From Planctomycetota bacterium (GTDB taxonomy: Bacteria > Planctomycetota > Phycisphaerae > Phycisphaerales > Phycisphaeraceae), in contig JAJRXX010000032.1 in the NCBI GenBank assembly GCA_024276075.1, positions 1 through 57,791 on the forward strand: DNA of 57,791 nt. Direction: 5' to 3'. The notes beneath the pieces were generated by a model. It saw nothing but the letters and a program-made list of their open reading frames with translations. It searched no databases and had not been told where the DNA came from. Position 1 is the first letter of the stretch, and every line of letters begins with the position of its first letter. A program made the translations under genes and the position numbers. This document shows positions 1-8,742 of this stretch, piece by piece.

Positions 1-1
1 G

Positions 2-3000
2 GTGGGCAACGCGAACGGCACGGGTTACACGAGCTTCACGTTCCAGGTGCAGGACGACGGGGGCACTTCTAGCGGCGGGGTTGATACGGACGCGTCTGCG
101 AACACGATGACGATCGACGTGACGAGCGTGAACGACGCGCCGGTCAACGGTGTTCCGGGTGCTCAAGTAACGAATGAAGATACAGCGTTGGTGTTCTCGG
201 CTGGGAATGGGAACCTGGTCTCGATCAGCGACGTGGACGCGGGGGTTGCGGCGGTCGAGGTGACGCTCACCGCGACGAACGGGACGGTGACGCTGCTGGG
301 CACGGCGGGTTTGACATTTAGTGTGGGTGACGGGACCGCTGACGCGGTGATGACATTCACGGGGACGGTGGCGGCGATCAACACGGTGTTGGATGGGTTG
401 ACGTTTGATCCGACGCCGACCTTTAATGGCGCAGCTAGTTTACAGATTGATAGTGACGATCAGGGTAATGCTGGTGCTGGCGGCGCGTTGACCGATTCGG
501 ATACGGTGAGCATCACGGTGGGGGCGGTCAATGACGCGCCGGTTAATAGTGTTCCGCCTACTCAGGCCACCGACCAAAATACCGCTCGGATATTTTCGGC
601 TGGCAACGGGAACCTGATCTCGATCAACGATGTGGACGCGGGGGTCGCTTCGGTCGAGGTGACGCTAACGGCGACGAACGGGACGATAACGCTGTCGGGC
701 ACGGGTGGTCTGACATTTAGCGTGGGTGACGGGACCACTGACGCGGTGATGACGTTTACGGGGACGATCGCCAATATCAATACGGCGTTGGACGGGCTGA
801 GCTTCGACCCGACGCCAGCCTATTTTGGGGCTGCGAGTTTACAGATCGTTACGGACGATTTGGGTAACACGGGCATTGGCGGGGCTCAGAGCGACAGTGA
901 CACGATCAGTATCCAGGTGCTGCCGCCGTTTGCGATCAGTGGCAGGGTGATGCAGGACGTGGACGGCGACGGCGCGGTGAGCGACGACGGTGTGGGTGTG
1001 GCGAATGTGAGTGTCTCGATTTATCGAGACAATGGCGACGGCACGCCTGGTGCGGCTGACACGTTCCTATCGACCCTCGTCACGGACGGCACGGGCTTTT
1101 ACTCGTTTGCGAATCTGGTGCCTGACACGTACTGGGTGGTGGTCGATTCGAAGACGGTCGCGCCGAGTGCGGGTTTCAACGCGACGTTTGTACAGGGCGA
1201 CGTGTGGGCGGAGCAGACGTATGCGTCGGCGGATGCGGTGTCGTTTAACGGTGGGTTTAGCTTCCTGGGTGCGGGCGGTGCTTTCTACGGGGGTATGCAA
1301 AGCGAGGTGTCCGACGACGCTTCGGCGTTGGCCACGGCTGAGCACGTGACGCGCGGTGTAATCGTGGCGAGTAGTGTTACAAATGTCGATTCCGGCTTCA
1401 GCTTTACCGCGGTGACGCGCACGGGTGACGGCGACGATGACGGAAGCAACAATCGTACGGTACAGGGTTCGTTGCGGCAGTTCATCCAGAACAGCAACGC
1501 GATCGTCGGCACGCAGAGCAGTCAATTCGCGATCTCGACGAGCGATTCGAACTTTGACGTCAGCGGCAACGGTGAGTATACGATCCGGCCGACGTCGGCG
1601 CTGCCGACGGTGACGGACGCGGTGGTGATCGACGGTACGACGCAGACGGGCTTTGGCACGACGCCGATCATTGAGCTGGACGGTGTGTCAGCTGGTGGTG
1701 GTGTGTCGGGTGTGCACATCACGTCTGGCGGCAGTACGGTGCGCGGACTGGTCATCAACCAATTTGGTGCTGAGGGTGTTCAACTCGACACGGGCAGCGG
1801 CAGCACGATCGAGGGCAATTTTATCGGTACCGATGTGACGGGTGCATCGGCACGGGCTAATGGTGGCGCGGGCGTGCTGGTACTCAACGGTTCGGGTAGC
1901 AATACGATCGGTGGTACGGGTGCTGGCAGCGGGAACACGATCGCATTTAACGGCGGCGACGGGGTTGCGGTCACCGGTGCGGGTACGGGCAACGCCATCT
2001 TGAGCAACATGATCCATACCAACACAGGGCTGGGTATCGATCTAGGTAATGACGGTGTAACAGGCAACGACGTGGGCGACGGTGATACTGGGCCTAACAA
2101 TTTGCAGAACTTTACCGTGTTGACCGGCGCGGGTACGACAGGCGCGTTGGTGACGGTTGCGGGCAGCTTGAACAGCGCAGCGGGCACGACGTATCGCGTG
2201 GAGTTCTTCAAGAACACGGCGAGCGACGGCAGTGGTTACGGTGAGGGCGAGACGTTTATTGGCTTTGCGAATGTGACCACGGATGGCAGTGGTAATGGTG
2301 CGTTTAGCACGTCGTTCGGCACGGCAGTGGCGATCGGCGAATTTATCACGGCAACGGTGACCGATCCGGGGAACAATACTTCGGAGTTTGCGTTGAACGT
2401 GGCGGCTACGAATTTCAACGCGGGCCCGGTCAATACTGTGCCGGGGGCGCAATCTACATTAACAGGTGCGGCGGTGGTCTTCTCGGTGGGTAACGGGAAC
2501 TTGGTCTCGATCAGCGACGCTGACGCGGGGGGTGGTGCGGTTCAACTCACGCTGACAGCGACGGACGGGACGGTGACACTGTCGGGCACGGGTGGGCTGA
2601 CGTTTAGCGTGGGTGACGGGACCGGCGACGCGGTGATGACATTTACGGGTACGGTGGCGGCGATTAACACGGCGTTAAGCGGTATGTCGTTTGACCCGGG
2701 GGCTGGATTTGTCGGAACGGCGGGTCTGCAGATCGATGCGGATGACCAAGGCAACAGTGGTTTTGGTGGTTCTTTGGTGGATAGCGACGCGGTTGTGATC
2801 GATGTCACACCCGTTCCCCCGCCTCCTCCGCCACCACCTCCGCCGCCCCCCCCACCGCCGCCACCACCACCTCCCCCGCCCCCTCCTCCACCGCCTCCTC
2901 CAGGTGGCGGGGGTGGTAGTAGCGGATCCGGTGGCGATGGTAGTAGCGGATCCGGTGGATCTGGCGGCGGCGGCGGTGGCGGGGGAGGAGGAGGAGAATC

Positions 3001-3571
3001 CGGCGGCGGCGAGTCTGGCGGGGGTGAGGAGGGTGGAGGTGAGTCTGGCGGTGAGGAAGGTGGAGGTGAAACCGGCGGCGCCGAAACGGGTGGTTCGGGT
3101 GAAGCGGCTGCTGGCGGCGGTGACGCTGGCGGTGCGGCGAGTGGTCAGTCGTCGTCTGGGTCGAGTGGCGGTGGTGCGCCGAGCATGGCCAGCGTGAGTG
3201 CATCGCTGGTGGCGGGTCCGGCCAAAGTGGTGACGACCGCTGCGGGGGTCATTAGTGGTTTGCCCGCGAATACGGTGGTTGTATTGCAAGAGAAGTTTAC
3301 GGATATGAAAAAGGAAATTGAGGAGAACAACACCTCGGTGAACGTAGCGGTGGGCGCGGCTGTGAGTGTGTCGTCTACGTTGTCGCTGAGTTATGTGATT
3401 TGGTTTCTGCGTGGGGGGTCGTTGTTGACATCGTTGCTGACGAATCTCCCGGCGTGGCAGTTTTTCGATCCGCTGCCTGTGCTGGATTCGTGGGACTCCG
3501 GCGGCAGTGGTGGTTTGGGTAAGGATGACGAAGACGAGGCCGAAAGGAAGCTCAAGGCCATGATGAAATGA
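2..3571 (+). CDS. Giant secreted adhesin-like repeat protein, C-terminal part (5' end outside window)
   Basis: The frame is open from the first bases, so this is the 3' part of a longer gene. In the visible 1189 residues I see two cadherin/VCBS-like repeats (about 44-175 and 176-308, each opening NDAPVN and containing GNGNL.SI.DVDAG). A Cna-B/SdrD-like domain follows (about 313-400, DVDGDGAVSDDGVGVANV), then a parallel beta-helix-like stretch to about 790 and a third repeat (about 795-935). After that come roughly 30 consecutive prolines and a Gly/Ser/Glu-rich linker to about 1060. The hydrophobic C-terminal segment around residue 1123 (SYVIWFLRGGSLLTSLL, then PAWQFFDPLPVLD) resembles, from memory, the tail of very large surface proteins in other phyla. 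It probably acts outside the cell in adhesion; ligand unknown. The signalling gene begins 53 bp downstream. Confidence 0.8.
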   Translation: MGNANGTGYTSFTFQVQDDGGTSSGGVDTDASANTMTIDVTSVNDAPVNGVPGAQVTNEDTALVFSAGNGNLVSISDVDAGVAAVEVTLTATNGTVTLLGTAGLTFSVGDGTADAVMTFTGTVAAINTVLDGLTFDPTPTFNGAASLQIDSDDQGNAGAGGALTDSDTVSITVGAVNDAPVNSVPPTQATDQNTARIFSAGNGNLISINDVDAGVASVEVTLTATNGTITLSGTGGLTFSVGDGTTDAVMTFTGTIANINTALDGLSFDPTPAYFGAASLQIVTDDLGNTGIGGAQSDSDTISIQVLPPFAISGRVMQDVDGDGAVSDDGVGVANVSVSIYRDNGDGTPGAADTFLSTLVTDGTGFYSFANLVPDTYWVVVDSKTVAPSAGFNATFVQGDVWAEQTYASADAVSFNGGFSFLGAGGAFYGGMQSEVSDDASALATAEHVTRGVIVASSVTNVDSGFSFTAVTRTGDGDDDGSNNRTVQGSLRQFIQNSNAIVGTQSSQFAISTSDSNFDVSGNGEYTIRPTSALPTVTDAVVIDGTTQTGFGTTPIIELDGVSAGGGVSGVHITSGGSTVRGLVINQFGAEGVQLDTGSGSTIEGNFIGTDVTGASARANGGAGVLVLNGSGSNTIGGTGAGSGNTIAFNGGDGVAVTGAGTGNAILSNMIHTNTGLGIDLGNDGVTGNDVGDGDTGPNNLQNFTVLTGAGTTGALVTVAGSLNSAAGTTYRVEFFKNTASDGSGYGEGETFIGFANVTTDGSGNGAFSTSFGTAVAIGEFITATVTDPGNNTSEFALNVAATNFNAGPVNTVPGAQSTLTGAAVVFSVGNGNLVSISDADAGGGAVQLTLTATDGTVTLSGTGGLTFSVGDGTGDAVMTFTGTVAAINTALSGMSFDPGAGFVGTAGLQIDADDQGNSGFGGSLVDSDAVVIDVTPVPPPPPPPPPPPPPPPPPPPPPPPPPPPPPGGGGGSSGSGGDGSSGSGGSGGGGGGGGGGGESGGGESGGGEEGGGESGGEEGGGETGGAETGGSGEAAAGGGDAGGAASGQSSSGSSGGGAPSMASVSASLVAGPAKVVTTAAGVISGLPANTVVVLQEKFTDMKKEIEENNTSVNVAVGAAVSVSSTLSLSYVIWFLRGGSLLTSLLTNLPAWQFFDPLPVLDSWDSGGSGGLGKDDEDEAERKLKAMMK

Positions 3572-3624
3572 TCCGTCGGTAGGGCACTGGTTGACGTCAG
3601 CCGGGACGACGGTTTGGAGGCAGT

Positions 3625-6096
3625 TTGAAACGGATATCAACAGCAACTCGTCTTAGCCTAGGTTTGGTGGCGCTGACGCTTAGCGTCTTGTCCACCACGC
3701 AGCTTCTGGGAATTTACCCGGATCCGACCCAGGCGAAGCTGGATGGCCGGCTGAAACTGTGCGAGGCGATTGGTATACACAGCGCGTCGGCGGTGCGCAA
3801 CGACGAGGTCGATATCGATGCGCTCTCGGCGGTGACCTCGTCGATGGTGGCGCAGAACCCACAGGTGATATCAGTGGGTGTACGTAATGTGGAAGGAGTG
3901 CTGCTGGTCCAGTCGGGAGATCACGAAGCGAGTTGGGCTGCGGGAGCCGAGCCGGATAAGTCGACGCCTACGCACGTGCGCATCCCGATTATCCGGGGTG
4001 GTGAGAAATGGGGTGAGGTCGAGGTCCAGTTCGAGCCGTTGTATGGCGGCGGCTTCTGGTGGTGGTTGAAGCACCCGATTGTCGGGACGATGGTTTTCAT
4101 GGGGGTCAGTGGTTTCGTTGCGTACTTGTTTTACCTGCGTCGCACGCTGAAGGTGCTCAACCCGCAGTCGGTTATCCCGTCGAGGATCCAGGCGATGCTC
4201 AACACGATGACCGAGGGGATCGTTGTGCTGGACAAAGACGAACAAATTGTGATGGTCAATGAGGCATTCGTTAAAACCGTCGGCGGTACGACGGCGAACC
4301 TCCAGGGCAAGAAGATTACAAGTCTGGGTTGGCAGCAAGAGGAGGCAGATGATGAAGAAGAGACGGCTGAGTACCCGTGGACAAAGGCGATCAATGAGGG
4401 CAAGACACAGGTGGGCGTGGCGCTGAAGCACAAGACATCCGATGAGGATGAAATTACGCTGATGGTCAATGCTGCGCCTATCCTCGGCACCGACGGCAAG
4501 GCTCGCGGCGCGCTGACGACGTTCGATGACGTGACAGCGGTCGAGAAGAAGAATGTTCAGCTTAACGACTTGGTTTCGATGCTCAAAGACTCGCGGGACC
4601 AGATCAGTGAGCAGAATAAGCAGCTCGAGCGGTTGGCTACGCGGGACGCGCTGACGGGGTGTCTGAACAGGCGGTCGCTGTTTACGCAGTTTGATTCGTT
4701 ATGGAACATGGCTAATGACAGCGGTAAAGACATCGGCTGCATCATGTTCGACATCGATAAGTTTAAATCGATCAACGACAACCACGGGCACGCCAAGGGC
4801 GACCAGGTGCTGCGTGAGATCGCTGAGGTTCTCAAAACCACAGCGGACGAGATGGATATTGTTTGCCGATACGGCGGGGAAGAATTCTGTATTTTGATGA
4901 GGAATGCCGGGGTCGATCAGGCTACCGAAACGGCTGAGCGGTTTCGCAAGGCGATTGAAGATCGGCGTGCGGGCGACCTGCCTGTGACATCGAGCTTCGG
5001 GGTTTCGGCGAAGTCGATGGGCGCATCGAGTCCACAGGACCTGCTCGATCAGTCGGACCAGGCGCTGTACGCGGCGAAGCACGGCGGTCGCAACCGGGTG
5101 GAGCGTTTTGATCAGCTACCCGAGGCGCCCGCGGAGCCTGAGAAAGACGATAGGGGAGAAGGTGGTCATGTGGTTGCAGGGCCCCAGCCGAAGCGATTGG
5201 ACGAGCCCGAAAGCGATACGTTTATCCCGTTCCAGGCTGCGGCGGGTCTGTTGGCGGCGCTGTCACACCGTGACGCTGCCACGGGTCAGCACAGCAAGCG
5301 TGTGGGTGATCTGTGCGTCATGGTGGGTAAGGAGCTGATGTCGGCGCGAGATTGTTTTGTTTTGGAAGTCGCGGCGCTGCTTCATGACTTGGGCAAGCTA
5401 GGTATTCCTGACGCGATTCTTCTGAAGCCGGGCGAGTTGACGGAAGAGGAGTGGCATGTGATGCATCTGCACGATGAGATGGGTGTGGCGATTGTGACCG
5501 CTACGTTTGCCTCGAAGGAGTTGACGGATGTGATCCGATTGCACCACGCGTGGTATGACGGTAATCCTAGCCGGACAGATTTGCCGAAGGGGCGAGACAT
5601 CCCGCTGATGGCGAGAGTGCTGAGCATTGCCGATGCGTACGATGCGATGACGTCTGATCGTCCGTACCGCAAGGCTCGTAGCCAGGATGAGGCGTTTGCG
5701 GAGCTGCGGCGTTGCGCGGGTACGCAGTTCGACCCTGATCTTATCGAGCGGTTTATCGAAGTCGTTACGGACATATATAGGCGTGAGCGGACGGACCTTG
5801 GGCCGGCTACGGGGCAGTTGGCGTTGGAACTGGGTCAGGCGATCGATCGTCTAACCACGGCTATCGAGGATGATAAATTTGCGTCGATACCTGTGATTGC
5901 GGCGCAGCTTAAGTTTGCTGCTGCAAGGGATGGCAGCGGCAGGATTGTCGAGTTGGCAGACAACTTGGAGAAGATATCGGCTTCGGGCGCCGATCTTGGG
6001 CACATCACCGACGTGATCAGTGAATTGCTCAAACTATGCAACACGGTGAGTCAGGCCAGGAATGATCCGGCTGATACGCATCCGCGTACGTTGTGA
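3625..6096 (+). CDS. Membrane PAS-GGDEF-HD-GYP cyclic-di-GMP signalling protein
   Basis: A TTG start is preferred because GGAGG lies at 3616-3620 and the N-terminus (MKRISTATRLSLGLVALTLS) reads as a membrane anchor. Order of parts: TM segment (about 10-30), external sensor region, second TM (about 148-170), PAS domain (about 185-305), GGDEF domain with an intact GGEEF active site near residue 417, HD-GYP-type domain with HDLGK near 586, and a helical C-terminus. The I-site RxxD is absent (DEMD stands there), so product inhibition is unlikely. The second HD-GYP motif is degenerate: HHAWYDGN then LPKG, with no GYP. The last ~90 residues resemble an HPt fold but lack the phospho-accepting His (AAQLKFAAA where AHxLKGxA is usual). 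It likely makes cyclic-di-GMP; phosphodiesterase activity is uncertain. It follows the adhesin gene and may control attachment (inference). Confidence 0.88.
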   Translation: MKRISTATRLSLGLVALTLSVLSTTQLLGIYPDPTQAKLDGRLKLCEAIGIHSASAVRNDEVDIDALSAVTSSMVAQNPQVISVGVRNVEGVLLVQSGDHEASWAAGAEPDKSTPTHVRIPIIRGGEKWGEVEVQFEPLYGGGFWWWLKHPIVGTMVFMGVSGFVAYLFYLRRTLKVLNPQSVIPSRIQAMLNTMTEGIVVLDKDEQIVMVNEAFVKTVGGTTANLQGKKITSLGWQQEEADDEEETAEYPWTKAINEGKTQVGVALKHKTSDEDEITLMVNAAPILGTDGKARGALTTFDDVTAVEKKNVQLNDLVSMLKDSRDQISEQNKQLERLATRDALTGCLNRRSLFTQFDSLWNMANDSGKDIGCIMFDIDKFKSINDNHGHAKGDQVLREIAEVLKTTADEMDIVCRYGGEEFCILMRNAGVDQATETAERFRKAIEDRRAGDLPVTSSFGVSAKSMGASSPQDLLDQSDQALYAAKHGGRNRVERFDQLPEAPAEPEKDDRGEGGHVVAGPQPKRLDEPESDTFIPFQAAAGLLAALSHRDAATGQHSKRVGDLCVMVGKELMSARDCFVLEVAALLHDLGKLGIPDAILLKPGELTEEEWHVMHLHDEMGVAIVTATFASKELTDVIRLHHAWYDGNPSRTDLPKGRDIPLMARVLSIADAYDAMTSDRPYRKARSQDEAFAELRRCAGTQFDPDLIERFIEVVTDIYRRERTDLGPATGQLALELGQAIDRLTTAIEDDKFASIPVIAAQLKFAAARDGSGRIVELADNLEKISASGADLGHITDVISELLKLCNTVSQARNDPADTHPRTL
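6074..6089 (-). repeat. ATACGC/GCGTAT palindromic motif, third diverged copy
   Basis: ATACGCATCCGCGTAC lies inside the last codons of the GGDEF gene. On the minus strand the surrounding GGTCACAACGTACGCGGAT is a near match to the segments upstream of murJ and parA. It suggests a short mobile or binding-site sequence that has become part of a coding end. Confidence 0.5.
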
Positions 6097-6146
6097 CCAC
6101 GTCATACGCATTCAGATAAATTGCACGTATGCCATTCAAGAAGAGG

Positions 6147-6211
6147 CCCGCTTCCTGACGGTCGCGGCTCGTCGTGGAGCCGTACACCAAATCAAAAAAC
6201 GCTCTAAGGCA
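6147..6211 (+). repeat. Interspersed palindromic repeat, right half with CTGACGG core
   Basis: Carries the conserved core CTGACGGTCGCGGCTCGT and ends AAAAAACGCTCTA, matching the right terminus of the complete element at 32122-32253. No matching left terminus is visible, so this is a truncated copy. Confidence 0.7.
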
Positions 6212-6263
6212 ATATATAGAGTGATTTGTATGAGTGTCTGCCGATCGTATGGCGCTGAGTTCA

Positions 6264-6293
6264 TAAAAAAACCGACCCCTTGACGGGGCCGGC
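6264..6293 (-). terminator. Rho-independent terminator of the porin gene
   Basis: Read on the minus strand, the stem CCGGCCCC / GGGGTCGG (one G-T pair) with loop GTCAA is followed by seven T. It lies about 40 bp past the porin stop codon. Confidence 0.85.
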
Positions 6294-6334
6294 TTTGAGT
6301 TTCACTTTTTGATTTCAAGTGAGAGCAAGTGAGT

Positions 6335-7726
6335 TTAAAACAACAACTGAAACTGCGTTCGTAGGACGATTTGGTTCCGGTTGTTTGCAGCGGTGTCGGC
6401 TAGCAGACCTAGGCCGGAGGAACCGCCGACATTTGTGAGTGAGTTGAGTGCCCAGACCAAGTCGGTGGTGAATTTGGCGTTGTGCTTGTTGAGGTAGTAG
6501 TTAGCGCCAACGGTGACGAGGTTCACATCATGTGACGTGTCAGGGTCAATGTGCTCCCAGCGGATAAATGGCTCAAGCTTGTCTGGGATGATCATCATGG
6601 ATCCCTGGACGACCAGGCCGAAGGCATCGACGTCGTTGACGCCGCCTAGTGCGTTGAAGTGCACACCCGTGACCGCTGCGTAGATGCCGACGCCTTCCGA
6701 TTCGATCGAACCGTCAATGGTCCAGGCGGTAAATTCGTCTACGGCAATCGCAGTACCCGTAGAGTTAAATCCGCTGGTGGTTGGCAGCGGCGTGTTGGCT
6801 TGTCCGTCACCGGTCTCGACGACCTCGTGGTGGATCGCCGCCCCGATGAATACCGCTTGCTCCTCGCCGGACCAAGCGGAGAAGTCTTTCATCTGTTCCC
6901 ACTGGCCAGCCAGACGCAGATCAATGCGGGCGCCGAACGCGATATCGGTGGCATCGTTTTGGAAGTCCGCGGTGGTGCCGACTTCACCGGAATTGACGCC
7001 GTCGTTAACTGTCAGCGTTATCTTGGCGTAGTCGTTGGCTTCAACCTTCAGCCAGATGCCCTGGATACGACCCGCGGTAAAGAGCTCATTCATCAGCGAC
7101 CGCTCCACAGTCAACTGCTTCTTGGAGCTGGTGGTTTCCTCTCTGAGGAATGGTGCTTTATCCTCACCGGCGAAGAGGGTCATGTTGTCAGCGATCTTGA
7201 TGCCGAAGTAGGCGTGGTCGAGATCGATATTTTGTGTATTGCGGTGTGCCTGCAGGCCCACGCTGTAGACAATCCGTGGCGACCCGAGGTGTCCCTTAAA
7301 GAAGAGCTTCACGCGGCGGAGTTGGAAGCCGAACTCGTCGTTGTCCTGCGCGGCGACTTGGCTGTCACGAGAGTTGAAGATGTAGCGGAACTGTACCTGT
7401 CCGCTGACCTTGAGCAGGTTGTTGCCGTCTTCTGAGGCCAGGAAGAAGCCTTTGTTGTAGCCGGCGGTCATGCCGTCTGCCATGAGGCTGGCGCGTGTAT
7501 CGGCATCGGCGAGTACCTCGCGTACGAGGCCCTTGACCTCTTCGGCGCGTCGCTCGTTTAGCCAAGTGTCATTCTGCCTAGCTTCAAGCTCGCCGAGGCG
7601 TGCCCTGAGTGCGGCCAACTCAGCCTGCATTGCAGTATCAGCGGGGACCGTCTCGGCCAATACACCGCTTGAAATACCCGACACCAAAACCGCAGCCAAG
7701 TAAACAATCTGTTTGCTGCTAAACAT
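6335..7726 (-). CDS. Outer-membrane porin, phosphate-selective OprO/OprP type
   Basis: 463 residues. The signal peptide (MFSSKQIVYLAAVLVSGISS, cleavage after GVLA) is followed by a short coiled coil (about 28-75, AELAALRARLGELEARQ). A beta-barrel domain then opens LLKVSGQVQFRYIFNSRD and carries a long FQLRRVKLFFKGHLG strand region typical of OprO/OprP proteins. The chain ends in phenylalanine (FQLLF), as expected for a BAM-inserted barrel. The N-terminal coil before a barrel is common in planctomycete and cyanobacterial porins. AAGGAGAG lies just before the ATG and a terminator follows. It should carry small anions or other solutes across the outer membrane. Substrate cannot be read from the sequence, and no pst/pho genes are nearby. 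Confidence 0.85.
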   Translation of the reverse strand: MFSSKQIVYLAAVLVSGISSGVLAETVPADTAMQAELAALRARLGELEARQNDTWLNERRAEEVKGLVREVLADADTRASLMADGMTAGYNKGFFLASEDGNNLLKVSGQVQFRYIFNSRDSQVAAQDNDEFGFQLRRVKLFFKGHLGSPRIVYSVGLQAHRNTQNIDLDHAYFGIKIADNMTLFAGEDKAPFLREETTSSKKQLTVERSLMNELFTAGRIQGIWLKVEANDYAKITLTVNDGVNSGEVGTTADFQNDATDIAFGARIDLRLAGQWEQMKDFSAWSGEEQAVFIGAAIHHEVVETGDGQANTPLPTTSGFNSTGTAIAVDEFTAWTIDGSIESEGVGIYAAVTGVHFNALGGVNDVDAFGLVVQGSMMIIPDKLEPFIRWEHIDPDTSHDVNLVTVGANYYLNKHNAKFTTDLVWALNSLTNVGGSSGLGLLADTAANNRNQIVLRTQFQLLF

Positions 7727-8302
7727 AAACCGGCTCTCCTTAAGGTTTATTGCTTCGTTTTTAATGACTAACGAGGCTTACTGGTAAACGTTGAACGTGG
7801 ACGAAAAAATATCTAAATCTAATCCGGGACGCAAGCGCAAACAGTGTGGTAGATAAAAACACTACCAAATGCATCGTATGCCACAACCGTCTGTTGACGG
7901 TATGACTGGTATTGTCTCGTGTGGTTTGTGTCCGTCAAGGGCAGTCGGGATAAAATGTGGGAAATTAAGTTATCGGTCTATCGGAGATGGAGGGATTGCG
8001 AGCGAGGATTAATGCATATTTGGGTTAGATATTGTCGTTTTGTTGCGAGTTGGGGAGTCCTGGTAGTAATAAGCCAGGGAAGTGAACCGCGATCACAAGG
8101 TGCGTTGATGCTGGGGGTAGGTAGTTGTTGGGTGCAAAAAATGGCGAAGGTTTAATACGCATTGCGTATATTTCAACGCGTCGGGGATATGTAAATTATT
8201 GCCGGTTATGCTCGGGCGTTCGTGAACACGCACAAGTTTCAAGTGGGATTGGTATTACGGGGATGAGGGGATGATAGGAAGGGGAGGACGGTAGATGCTG
8301 AA
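7727..8302. other. 576-bp intergenic region without a convincing gene
   Basis: It should hold the porin promoter (transcribed leftward). The 78-codon ORF at 7919-8155 has no family-like composition or ribosome site and I do not call it. The one clear structure is the perfect palindrome ATACGCATTGCGTAT at 8155-8169. Confidence 0.6.
8155..8169. repeat. Perfect palindrome ATACGCATTGCGTAT
   Basis: Seven-base arms around a single T. The same arms occur near 12365 and 57624 (ATACGCAATGCGTAT), there as the right end of a 102-bp repeat, and as the shorter ATACGC/GCGTAT form upstream of murJ and parA. Confidence 0.6.
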
Positions 8303-8500
8303 TCAGGCGACGACGTCGAGCAGGGCGCCGCGGCTAGAGTCGCGGGGACCACTTGATAGCTGCTGCTGTATCTGAGCGGCATCACGTAGCATCGAGACGA
8401 CGTTTTCGCCTTGTGCTTTGGCGACGTCCTGCGTCTTGGAGGCGATGGCGAGGCTAATCTGTGACCCTAACGCGGAACTAGATGAACTGATTGCTGACAT
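8303..8500 (-). CDS. YjfB-like putative motility protein, small
   Basis: I take the inner ATG at 8500, giving MSAISSSSSALGSQISLAIA and about 65 residues. The upstream ATG adds 17 residues unlike the family. The sequence is a low-complexity Ser start followed by an amphipathic helix, AIASKTQDVAKAQGENVVSM. This matches from memory the YjfB family, short proteins (about 60 residues) annotated as putative motility proteins with no established biochemical role. It is encoded alone, divergent from nagB, with no flagellar genes in the window. Confidence 0.65.
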   Translation of the reverse strand: MSAISSSSSALGSQISLAIASKTQDVAKAQGENVVSMLRDAAQIQQQLSSGPRDSSRGALLDVVA

Positions 8501-8742
8501 TGTTTTGTAATACTCGGTCGGTTGGTAGTCGAACTTAAAATATCGATGCATGCTGTGCGAAATGGATAGTGGGCAATCGAGCAGACCGATAATGCTCCTG
8601 GTGGAGAACCGGTTGGCTCGATACCTATTATCGTGGATTGCGAATGTGACGCGGGTGTGTCATAGGTTGCTCCGCTGATCGGGTTGCAATTTTTGGGCGG
8701 GGCCTCAATATGACGAATCGGGAAATTAGAAAGACCAATGCT

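Noticed and set aside
2675-3646. 323-codon minus-strand ORF opposite the adhesin
   Set aside because: It is the complement of the Pro/Gly low-complexity tract of the real gene and reads as Arg/Trp/His-rich noise.
7919-8155. 78-codon ORF on the plus strand upstream of the porin
   Set aside because: No ribosome site, unusual Trp/Arg-rich composition, no family resemblance, and it lies in the region that should hold the leftward porin promoter.
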